NCBI GenBank assembly: GCA_009602725.1
Contig: WELB01000014.1
Coordinates: 515,999 to 558,906 of the forward strand
Direction: 5' to 3'
Length of the DNA: 42,908 bases
DNA from: Spirogloea muscicola
Taxonomy: Eukaryota > Streptophyta > Zygnematophyceae > Spirogloeales > Spirogloeaceae
Shown here one piece after another: positions 21,235 to 30,231 of this stretch. A program made the position numbers and the translations under genes. Positions within the stretch are counted from its first letter, which is position 1. Each line of letters opens with the position of its first letter. The notes under the pieces are model-generated. The model had not been told where the DNA came from and searched no databases. It saw only the letters and a program-made list of their open reading frames with translations.

Positions 21235-21275
<41 letters not shown>
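21235..21275. repeat. (GCC)n microsatellite
   Basis: About 13 GCC units in the GC-rich 5' flank of the TBL1 gene. Neighbouring open frames on both strands look like compositional artefacts. Confidence 0.95.
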
Positions 21276-21675
21276 GCGGCGGGAGGTCCTGGAAGAGCAC
21301 CTGCCACGTGCAAACAGCCGGCGGTAACCAAGGCAGGCAGGGCAAGCGGCAGCGGCCCGCGGCTCGAGGCCCGTGCGCCAGGTGCGCGGCAGACGGGCGC
21401 AAGCGCGGCCGAGCCTTGGCGTCTTTGGCGGCGGCGACGGCAAAGAAGAAGGCTGAAGCCTTCTGGACCAGAAGGCTGAGAGGCCTGAAGCGAGCCCAGG
21501 CGCTCCGAGGCCGCTGAGACAGAACCTGCAGGAGGTTGCCGTGGCCGGCGTTGCGGCAGCGAGGCAGCGGCACTGGGGAGCCGACGTGCGGTGGCGGCGG
21601 CAGCGGCGCATGAGCCCGAGCCGGCCCGGCAGCGGGCGCGCCGGCTGCCGCGCGCCGCCTGCCAAGGGGGGCCTG

Positions 21676-21790
21676 AAACTTGAACTGGAATTCTAGATGA
21701 AACCTACCTAGACCTACCTAGACCTGGATCCGAACCAGCACCTTGACCTTAAGCCTGAAGCCTGAACCCTAGACCTTACCTAGTTTAAAA
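21676..21790. repeat. Degenerate CCTAGA/CCCTAAA-like repeat
   Basis: Runs of ACCTACCTAGACCT, CCTGAAGCCTGAACCCTAGACC and similar units. They resemble decayed plant-type telomere sequence (CCCTAAA). The stretch lies between a (GCC)n tract and the TBL1 start. Comparable stretches occur at about 28555-28700, 28920-28970, 29070-29110 and 36085-36140. Confidence 0.6.
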
Positions 21791-21914
21791 TCTAGACCAT
21801 TACCTACAGAAGCCTCGACTACTACCCTTATTCTGATTCATTCCTCCATCTAGGGTCCACTCTCCAAACCTCATAAGGCTCAGAACAAGTGAGCCGAGGC
21901 GAAGCAGCCGTGGC

Positions 21915-21926
21915 ATGCTGCCATGA
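21915..21926 (+). promoter_or_regulatory. Three-codon uORF overlapping the TBL1 start codon
   Basis: ATG-CTG-CCA-TGA begins 8 bases before the TBL1 ATG (21923). Its stop overlaps that ATG as ATGA. If the leader is transcribed, this arrangement allows termination-reinitiation and would modulate translation. The transcription start site is unknown. Confidence 0.5.
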
Positions 21927-24900
21927 CGACCATCACGTCCGACGAGCTCAACTTCCTCATCTTCCGCTACCTGCAGGAGTCGGGTGAGCCTGCTGCGGCT
22001 GCGGTGTTCGCCACGTCCATTGCCGTCAGTCTGAAGGTGCTGCGATGGCTGCCTACGCGCTCCTTCTCTTTTGCTGCCTTCTGATGGTGGACGGCAAAGT
22101 GCCGCTGCACAGGCTTCACGCACGCAGCCTTCACGCTGGGCTACGAGGCCTGCCTCACCAAGAACTCCATCAATGGCAACGACGTGCCGCCCGGCGCGCT
22201 CGTCTCCTTCATCCAGAAGGGCATGCAGTACCTAGAGCTTGAGGCCAACCTCAGCGACGTGAGTCGACGACCTGCTCATGGCCTCGCCACCCACTCCGCC
22301 TTCGACGGACCATTGCGCTCGTTGTTCACCAGACGACTTAATTTCACGGCGTCAGTGAAATTGCAACAGTCCGCAAGCTGACGCGCCTGCGCTGGCCGGG
22401 GCGTCTCCAGAACGGCACGGAGGTGGACGGGGACTTCTCGCTGCTGCAGCCAATGGACCTGCTGACCAAGGACATCACGGATCTGAGGCAAACCATCAAG
22501 GAGCGGCGCGAGCGGCTGGAGCGGGACCGTGAGCGGGAGAAGGAGCGGGAGAAGGAGCGGGAGCGGGAGCGGGAGCGCGAGCGGGAGCGGGAGCGGGAGA
22601 GGGAGCGGGAGCGGGAGAAGGAGCGGGAGAAGGTGGAGCGGGAGAAGGAGCGGGAGCGGGAGCGGGACCGGGAGCGGCAGGAGCGCGAGCGGGAGCTGCG
22701 GGACCGGGAGCGGCAGGAGCGCGAGAAGGAGCGCGAGCGGGACAGGGACCGGGAGCGCGAGAAGCTCGAGCGCCTAGAGCGCGACCGAGACCGCGACGAC
22801 AAGGTCCCCAAGGTCGAGGTGCAGGAGAGCAACGGAGGTAAGCTGCTCACTCGAGTTGCCGGCTCATTGCAAGCAGCCCCTTGAGTGCCAACTAATTGAA
22901 TTCCCTTCTGATATCTGTCAGTACAGTTTTTCTGCTGCGGTGAGCTTCTACAGCGACACAATATGAAGGTTTGCAATGGGGCCTTACTGGATTTGGCGTG
23001 CAGGACCAGAGCCGATGGACGAAGACCCAGTTGTCATCCCCGCTGAGATTTCGCCTCACGACGTGACAATACTGGAAGGGCACACATCGGAGGTCTGTTC
23101 TCACAGGACTTGGCCCTCCAGTCCTTCTTGTTTGCTGCAATTCTTCCTTTCAGCTGAGAAGTGCCAAGCTACGGAATGCTATTGTGTATTGGGAACTGCA
23201 CGCTTATACTACTCTGACCTGCAAAGTGTTCCGTGTACATTGTAAATTGCAAGGATAATGAGAGCACGCAACATGATAAGACAGAAGACTAGCTGAAGGC
23301 TTGTGCTGACCATTCCAACTCAGTTACCTGCAGGGTTTAATGACTCTGTCAACATCAGGAATGCATGACCGAGCTGAGCTGCTGACGAGCATGACCTCTA
23401 AGCTGTTATCTGACATTCTCCACTGTACAGGTCTTCATCTGCGCCTGGAGCCCCACGGGGTCCCTTTTAGCTTCCGGGTGAGCCGTTTGAACACAGGCAG
23501 GCACTACTAGTCCCTTTAGCTGCAAATTGCATTACAGAGCCTGCCTCATTTTTATATGTCAGGCTGCATGGTAATTCCAGCAATTCCAGCTTTTACTGTA
23601 AGGGCTCAGGATGTGAGGCTTAGAGAGTACGAGAGCACTTGACTGGATGTTGTGAAAATTAGATGGCAAGTGACTGGTTGTCAATGATCAAGCAAGCGTG
23701 ATGCACCTGTATCCTGACTTAGACAACAGCACTTGTACTCAGGTCTGGCGACTCCACAGCAAGGATTTGGTCCCTCCCAGACGGGCCATCAGGACCTGCT
23801 GCTCAAGCCAGTGCCCGCGCAGTGGTGTTGAAGCACTTGAAGGGAAAGACAAACGAGAAGAGCAAGGACGTCACCACACTTGACTGGAACGTAGGGATCA
23901 ACACTGTCCATCTCGCATGCCATCGTCCATCATGCCCGTAGACCTCCATCCTGGCTTTTCGCAGACTACATCGTGGCTTGTGGATGCTCTAGGTCCTGCT
24001 GTGTGCAACGGTTGAGCTTGACTTACCTGTAATTTCTGCCATTAGGGTGATGGATCGTTGATGGCTACGGGCTCCTATGATGGCCAAGCGCGGGTCTGGA
24101 GTAAAGACGGTGGGTATGCTTCCTGCAGCGCTGCTCATGGCTGGCGTCACTCAGCATGCTGCTTGCATGCCTCGATTTCCACAGCCTTCTTCTATGGTGT
24201 CGTATTGCAAGCAAATATGAAGACCTCGCGATACTCCTTTATGTTGAACGGTCTTGCTGGCACATCTTCAGAGACTCACAGATATGTCCTGCCATGTGTG
24301 GTCAGGGGAGCTGAAGAACACGCTAAACAAGCACAAAGGCCCCATCTTCTCCTTGAAGTGGAACAAGAAAGCCGATTGCCTTCTCAGCGGCAGTGTAGAC
24401 AAGACTGCCATCATCTGGGATGCAAAGACTGGCGAAGTGAAGCAGCAATTTGAGTTCCACACAGGTAAGTTGGACTGGGAGCATGCAACATGATGTTGCA
24501 GACTGATGGAAAGAAGTGATCATTCCTGCTTTGAACCTGCTTCAGCAGGTTGAGCAGATACAATACACTTTGAAGCCCAGAAAATCCGTGTTGGGCGCAT
24601 GTGTTGACGAGATTCTCTGCTGAAGCAGCGCCTACCTTGGACGTGGATTGGAGAAACAATACGAGTTTTGCAACGTCCTCCACAGACAAAATGATATATG
24701 TCTGCAAGCTTGGAGAGACCCGGCCTGTCAAGGCTTTCGCTGGCCACCAGGTCTGCCAGCCCGGCTACTTTTTCTTGTGGTGTGTGCTTCAGCAGATGCC
24801 TCTTTTAGTTGCACACCCAGATCCGCTATATGTGAAAGTTCGTCATTTCCCTCGACAGGACGAAGTCAACGCCATAAAATGGGATCCTACCGGCACTTTA

Positions 24901-26142
24901 CTTGCTTCTTGCTCAGACGATCACACCGCAAAGGTGAGCGTGCTCGTCCAAGTTGTGTTGCTGTGCCTTTTTGACAGCGAAGTCATTTGTCTCTTTTGAC
25001 AGTGTCTTGTGTATATAACTTAATTGTAGTCTGGTCGCAATTCTCCTGGGGACTGCACACTGCCGCATCATCATCAGCCGCAGTCATCTTTCTTCTACTG
25101 CCAAAAATTGCATGTCTTCTGAACATTGCTGTCTAAGTGGAGAGCTAGACCCTGAACGGCCCCTGTCTGAAGGGCTCCAATCTGCTGTTGGGTTCTGTAG
25201 ATTTGGAGCTTAAAGCAGGATAAGTGCTTACACGATTTTAAGGAGCATCAGAAGGTGAGAGACGTCCCCTTTTGTCTTTAACCTTGCTTCTTGTTGGAGG
25301 ATGTGGTAAGTAATTTGATGGTGTCTGAACTTGCCTTTCCGGTCCAAGATCGCAAGCAGCACCTTATATGTTCTGCAATGCTGTTGTGTTGCCATTGTTG
25401 TCAAGCAGGAGATATATACAATAAAGTGGAGTCCTGGAGGGCCTGGCACTAGTAACCCCAACCAGCAGCTTGTTTTGGCAAGGTACAAGTTTCCCCAATG
25501 ATGTTCCTGATGAATCAAGCACCTGTGGACTGCTTCATAAGTTGCAGCCGAGGATCAGGCGACTGCAAAACCAGTGGCTAGGCTGGAAGATATGGCTATT
25601 AAAAGTGAGGCGTGCTGACCATACTGAAACCTTGTCATCCATCTTGGCTCTCGAGCAGCGCATCCTTTGATGCGACCATCAAGCTATGGGAGGTGGAGCA
25701 GGGCACAAGGCTCTACAGCCTCACCAAGCACACGTGAGTGTCTAGCCTTCCTGGGCTGCTCATAGCTGAGCCCCCATCATTTTTTATTCACTTTCAACTT
25801 GTTGGCTGAAGTACATTGCTCCTAACTGTCTGTAGTTGGTCATAAAGAGGGTAAGATTAGCTCAATCTGCCTGCTGTCGTCCATGCTTTCTTATCTGACT
25901 GTGCTTACGGCCGTCTTTGCAGAGAGCCGGTCTACTCTGTGGCCTTCAGCCCCAACGGAGAGCTGCTGGCGAGCGGATCCTTCGACTGCTGCCTTCACAT
26001 TTGGTCCGTCAAGGATGGTTCACTCATCCGGACCTACAGAGGCAGCAGTGGCATTTTCGAGGTCTGCTGGAATGGCGATGGAGACAAGGTGGCTGCCTGC
26101 TTCTCCAACAACACTGTCTGCGTCCTCGACTTTAGAATGTGA
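21923..26142 (+). CDS. HOS15: TBL1/HOS15-type LisH-WD40 corepressor
   Basis: The homologue of animal TBL1XR1 and Arabidopsis HOS15, which sit in histone-deacetylase corepressor complexes and recruit ubiquitin ligases. Fourteen exons with closing phases: 21923-21983, 22113-22258, 22411-22837, 23004-23092, 23431-23477, 23743-23890, 24046-24109, 24306-24464, 24629-24750, 24859-24933, 25201-25254, 25409-25482, 25659-25733 and 25923-26142; 586 residues. LisH is at 1-35 ([20 protein letters not shown]), with a conserved [20 protein letters not shown] segment. An Arg/Glu/Lys/Asp tract of about 100 residues (98-198) follows, then eight WD40 repeats (for example [58 protein letters not shown]). The charged tract replaces the Ala/Gln-rich linker of animal TBL1. 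Confidence 0.97.
22500..22800. repeat. GAGCGG/GAGAAG hexamer-type low-complexity tract in TBL1 exon 3
   Basis: Imperfect repeats of GAGCGGGAG(A/C)(A/G)G encode an uninterrupted (E/K/D)R-rich segment, likely a single stable alpha-helix. The opposite strand reads as a long SR-rich open frame, which is a shadow of the same composition. Confidence 0.93.
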
Positions 26143-26917
26143 TGACCAAGTAGCCATTTGCTGCTGTGTCTGCACCTGAAAGTGCAATCCGTAGCCGATT
26201 AGATAGGTGCTGGCCAGACGTTGCCAGACGTGGTGATGTTTGTGGGCAGTCGAGTTTACCACATGATGGCTCGTCACCTGACACAAGATTCACGCTCTCA
26301 TCAACATGCCATCCTATTGTGGAACTGCAAGCTAGTCGTCAAATTCTACCAAGCCCTGAATTTGTGCATTCTAAATTGGAAACCACTAAGCGCTGTCGAT
26401 AACGTACAGCAGTTGCACATGCTTGGCAAAGGTGGGCCTGCCTATTGTGCTTACCTAGAACTCACAAGCTTCACCAGCTTGCTTGTATCGAGCACATGGG
26501 AATGTTCTGCTCTCTGTCAACAGTTTATATGATGCCTCTAACGACCTTGCCACCTGGATGCAGTATTCTGCATCAATACATCATATGCTGTCATTTTAAT
26601 ATACTGTGTGCAGGCTGGTGCAACAGTAGCAGCAAGCTGTACATAGAGCCAAGATTTTTACTACGAAAAGCAAGGCTGCCAATTTGTCTATGTGTGTAAG
26701 CAATAAGATTTGTGGGGGGGCACAAGAAAACAGCCTGTTCCAAAGCTGTTGCTGGATAGTATGATATATAGCTACATGGCTGCTGTAAGGGTCGCACCTG
26801 TGGCATGACAAGGTGGCAGCGCCAAAGCGTGCTGCCTGCCAATCTTCGCAGAGGTGGCTGCTTTGTGCTTGTGACTATGCTCCACGAGACCGGTGATCAA
26901 GCACTGCCTTGTTGTCC
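26143..26917. other. Convergent intergenic region
   Basis: Between the TBL1 stop (plus) and the dehydrogenase stop (minus). It is AT-richer than the coding exons and has no conserved coding signal. It probably holds the 3' UTRs of both genes. A TGTAA occurs near 26693, but I cannot assign it as a polyadenylation signal. Confidence 0.5.
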
Positions 26918-29059
26918 TCATGCAGCTTGCTCCGTGCATAGGCTGGTAGCCTGCTCGCTATACTCCCAGAGTCTCTTGGCCAGCCCGTCATCATGGGACA
27001 TGGCCGACGACGAAGCCCCGTTCTCATTGCAGTCCGTGAAGTACTTGCTGCTGACGCCCGCAAGTGTCGGGCTCGTCGCAACATAGCACGTTGTGGCTGC
27101 ACCCTGGCAGTCAGCAGCCCAAAGCACGAACCCTCATTCTCATTGCAGGCACGGAAGTACATGCCGCTGATGCCCGCAAGTGACGTGCTCACTACCATGT
27201 AGCCCATTGTGGCTGACCCCTGGCAGTCAGCAGCAAGTAGCACAAGAGTGGAGGGATTGTAACAGTCCTGTCATGCTGCACTGCCTCTTGCTGCCTGAGC
27301 CAAGCGAAGTTGTCTGCAAACCTGGGGTATGGACTTGAGTAGGAACTGGAACGGCAGCTTGAAAATTGCTGCAGCAGGCACAAACAGTCAACATTTAGTT
27401 GGGTGCTCGCTCAACTATCCCATACAAGCAGCCAGGACAGGAGACAGGCTCCGTACTGCAGGAGCAAAGAGGGGGCGGGCGTTCATTGTAGTAGGGGATC
27501 AGAAGTAATAATCTCTTTTGCGGTAGTCTCCTATCTTCTAGGATGGTAAAGAGTATGTAATTAGCACTCAACTTCTACAGTAAGGGCATAGGAAAGAAGC
27601 AGAGAGGGTCGGCCTGTGTCACCGCTGGCCCAGGCTGGCCCCAAATGGCGCTGGAGCTTCGTGGAGATGGACCCCGGGCAGAGCACATTCACCGTCACAT
27701 TTGTCACACCATCCGACTGCAGCAACAGCTAAGACAGTATAAAGCAATGCGAGCAGCTCCTTTGCATGCGGTGAGCGAGAGATGGAGGTAAGAGAGATAG
27801 ATGCGCACCTGTCGGGAGGCGCCGCCCCTGACCTGGAGCCGCCGCGCGTGCAGGATGTTGGCCAACTTCGACTGGCCGTATGCCCATGTCCGCAAATACC
27901 TGGGAGGCAGAATAGATGCTCGCTAGATTAGGCGCTTGAAGGTCATGGAGGGCAACGGGACGATGAGCTAGCGGGCCGGCACTCACCTCCTCTTGTCATT
28001 AATATTGTCAAAGTCGATGCCACCCTTGACCGGAAAGAGCTTGTGCGCCATCGAGGCGACGACCACGACGCGCGACTCCGCGCCGCTGGCGTCCGCGCTC
28101 GCCTTGAGCATCGGCAGGAGCAGGCTGGTGAGCAGGAAGTGGCCTGGCCGCCGCCGCCGCCGCCGCCGCCATTGCGAGGACTGTCACCGAGGGCCGCTGT
28201 CAGCTGAGGGCCGGCACGGCCAGCCCACAAGGCAGGGACCCACAAGGCGCCCACAAACGGCCGGCAAGCTGGACGCGCCTGCCATGGCCCGCGCAGCGCT
28301 GCACACCCAGGTGGTTGGTGGCAAACTGCAGCTCGTGGCCGTCAGCGGTGAGCTCGAAGGGGCACGCCATGACGCCGGCATTGTTGCTGCAGGGGCAGCC
28401 GCAGAGGGAAGAGAGGCGGCGAGGGACGAGGTGGGGTGAGCGCGACTGGACTCGAACCCCTGGGCTCCAGAGAGAAGATGAGGAAGACTCTTCCAGATGT
28501 CACCAGTCCAAGCCTTTGGCGCGGCCTCCGCGTAGCTGAGTCCAGGGGTTTGGTAGACAGGTATGGAGGTCTAGGCTCAGGGTAGGGTTTATGGTCAAGG
28601 GTGTGTTTAGGTTTGGGTGGACAGTTGTGGAGGTCTAGGGTTCGAGTAGGGTTTATGGTGAAGGGTTTGTGTAGGATTTGGGAACTGGGGTTTTGTGGGC
28701 GGCGCAAGCGGGCGGTTTTAGCGAGAGCCCATCAGAGGCCCGCGCCAGCAGCGGCAGCGGCAAAGGCAGCCGCGGCGGAGGGCGGCGGCGGACATGAGGA
28801 TGTGGAGCGGCAGGCCCGAGGCCCGGAACGCCGCCGCGAAGGCGCGCACGGACGCCAGCGACGCCAGGTCCAGCTCCCGCGCCTCCACCTGCGCCGCCGC
28901 CGCGGCCTCTCAGGCTTCCGCTCCAAGGCTCAGGGGTTTGGGGTTCATAATTAAGGGTAGGGTCTCGCGGCGGTGGCGGCGGCNCGCCTCCTCGGCGGTC
29001 GACCCGGGCCCGAGGCCGCTGGCGCCTCGCCGCGCAGTCACGTACGCTGCGAAGCCCAT
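26918..29059 (-). CDS. TIC32-like short-chain dehydrogenase/reductase
   Basis: An SDR family oxidoreductase closest in motif order to the chloroplast protein TIC32 and retinol dehydrogenase-like enzymes. Minus-strand exons: about 29059-28985 ([14 protein letters not shown]), 28888-28794 ([24 protein letters not shown]), 28386-28307 ([27 protein letters not shown]), 28143-27987 ([14 protein letters not shown]), 27899-27809 ([14 protein letters not shown]), 27716-27623 ([15 protein letters not shown]), 27368-27322 ([10 protein letters not shown]) and 27103-26918 ([20 protein letters not shown], then [11 protein letters not shown], stop). All phases from 28888 on agree. The NNAG structural motif and the YxxxK catalytic pair (YGQSK) are present. 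The exon for the TGxxxGIG cofactor loop, expected between the first two pieces, is missing in this assembly, and an N lies nearby (28984). The last exon has a duplicate upstream. Confidence 0.9.
27015..27235 (-). repeat. Tandem duplication of the dehydrogenase terminal exon
   Basis: Two adjacent copies of about 105-110 bp (about 27128-27235 and 27015-27118) each contain the intron end CTGCTGACTGCCAG followed by an exon start. The distal copy reads [20 protein letters not shown] and continues to the real stop. The proximal copy reads [20 protein letters not shown] in the same phase, then runs into the second copy out of frame. Confidence 0.88.
28148..28171. repeat. (GCC)n tract directly at a splice acceptor
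   Basis: On the minus strand, about seven GGC units run straight into the acceptor GGCCAG of the 28143-27987 exon of the dehydrogenase. They occupy the place of the polypyrimidine tract. Confidence 0.85.
28555..28700. repeat. Degenerate TTTAGGG-like repeat in a dehydrogenase intron
   Basis: Contains repeated GGTCTAGG, GGGTAGGGTTTATGGT and GTTTAGGTTTGGG units that resemble decayed plant-type telomere repeats. Shorter stretches at 28920-28970 (GGGGTTTGGGGTTC) and 29070-29110 (AAACCCTTAAAATC) lie in the neighbouring intron and 5' flank. Confidence 0.6.
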
Positions 29060-29114
29060 TGCGGCGGCCCTTCACCCCAAAACCAAACCCTTAAAATCAT
29101 ACCCTAAAATCAAG

Positions 29115-29125
29115 GCGTAGGCGGA

Positions 29126-29164
<39 letters not shown>
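29115..29164. repeat. (GGC)n microsatellite
   Basis: About 15 GGC units just upstream of the dehydrogenase start, next to a degenerate telomere-like stretch. Confidence 0.95.
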
Positions 29165-30231
29165 AGGGGCGCGTTCCACGGGCTAGCGGCTGCGAGCTCT
29201 GTCACGTCGGAGCTCCCCGAGTGCCCGGCAGGCCGAGCGATTGTCCGACGTGGGAAAGGGCCGGCGGGTGTGAAACGGCCTGCGGGCCGGCCGGGAGCCC
29301 AAACCCCGCGGCGGAGCTCGCTTGGCCGCCATGCCATGGCGGCGCCGGAAGCAAGTCCCTTCCAGTAGAGGGCGAAGGCTGTCATAGGCCAGCCCAGATA
29401 AATGAATGACTGCCAAACGCTGCCGGCCAGAGCCAGGCGGCGCGATCTGCTGCGTTGCGGCGGGCGCAGGTTGAGGTGGGACTCTGACTCCTTCGCTGCC
29501 GCCGAAGTCCAGCTGCTAGCAGTAGGAAGACAGAGAAGGCTCGCGGTGCGCGTGATATGAAAGTGAGCCCAATATAAACGAATACACTGTTCAGGCGGGA
29601 GCTAGTGCAAGAAGTGGTTTGGAATCCATATCTATGCTAGCAGAAACAGCAGAAGAAGAAGCAGCTTCCTAAGGGCAGCGAGGGCCTGCGCTCAATAGAA
29701 ACGGATCTTTTAAGTAAGGCTATGGCTGTGAGAAAGGAAGTGTGAGAGGCCAGCGTAAAAGAAGTGACCATGGTATGAGCACTACGAAGAAGGAGCTGTT
29801 CAAGAGGAGGCGGCGCTCTGGAAGGCCAGGTCAGAAGGTTGCCATGATGGGGTCCAGTATGAAGGAAGTCCAGCAGGACAAGCCCAAGCGTTTCAGTTCC
29901 AGGCGTGCGCCACGGTGGCCATACCATGTTGCGGCACACGAGCCCTCTCTGAGCTCAGGGTCTGAGAGCGAGGCGGACGACCACACCCCACGTTGATTTG
30001 CTGCTGGGGCTGCTGCACCCAGCTGAGAGCTCACTCCTCTGTGCTGCAGGAAACTATCCCCAGGTGGCTCTGGCACAGCCTGCGAGAGACTGACCAGTTC
30101 TTTTACCACCCGTCTGGCGGCAAAGCTAAAAGCGCCATCACCATGAGGACGCGAGCAATAGAAGTATGGCACCTGGTGCTCAGAATCATTGCCTGCGGTG
30201 AATATGTACGTGCCTTCACTGCGAAATCTGC
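29165..30231. other. Region between dehydrogenase and TAF5, with a possible small plus-strand gene
   Basis: No gene is certain here. On the plus strand 29742-29996 reads a basic protein (FKRRRRSGRPGQK, SGSESEADDHTPR). About 30049-30165, after an AG acceptor, reads WLWHSLRETDQFFYHPSGGK. Both look more protein-like than chance, but I recognise no family and cannot join them with confidence. The first 300 bases are GC-rich 5' flank of the dehydrogenase. The end lies against the TAF5 stop codon. Confidence 0.3.

Noticed and set aside
21063-21665. Frames on both strands around the (GCC)n tract upstream of TBL1
   Set aside because: Low-complexity Arg/Ala/Pro composition with no conserved motif. 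Best read as GC-rich 5' flank.
22344-22976. 210-residue Ser/Arg-rich open frame opposite TBL1 exon 3, resembling an SR splicing factor
   Set aside because: It is the antisense shadow of the GAGCGG-type repeat that encodes the charged helix. There is no RRM and no independent gene structure.
26960-27240. Tandem repeat first considered a minisatellite
   Set aside because: The units coincide with an intron end and coding exon of the dehydrogenase, so it is an exon duplication rather than a satellite.
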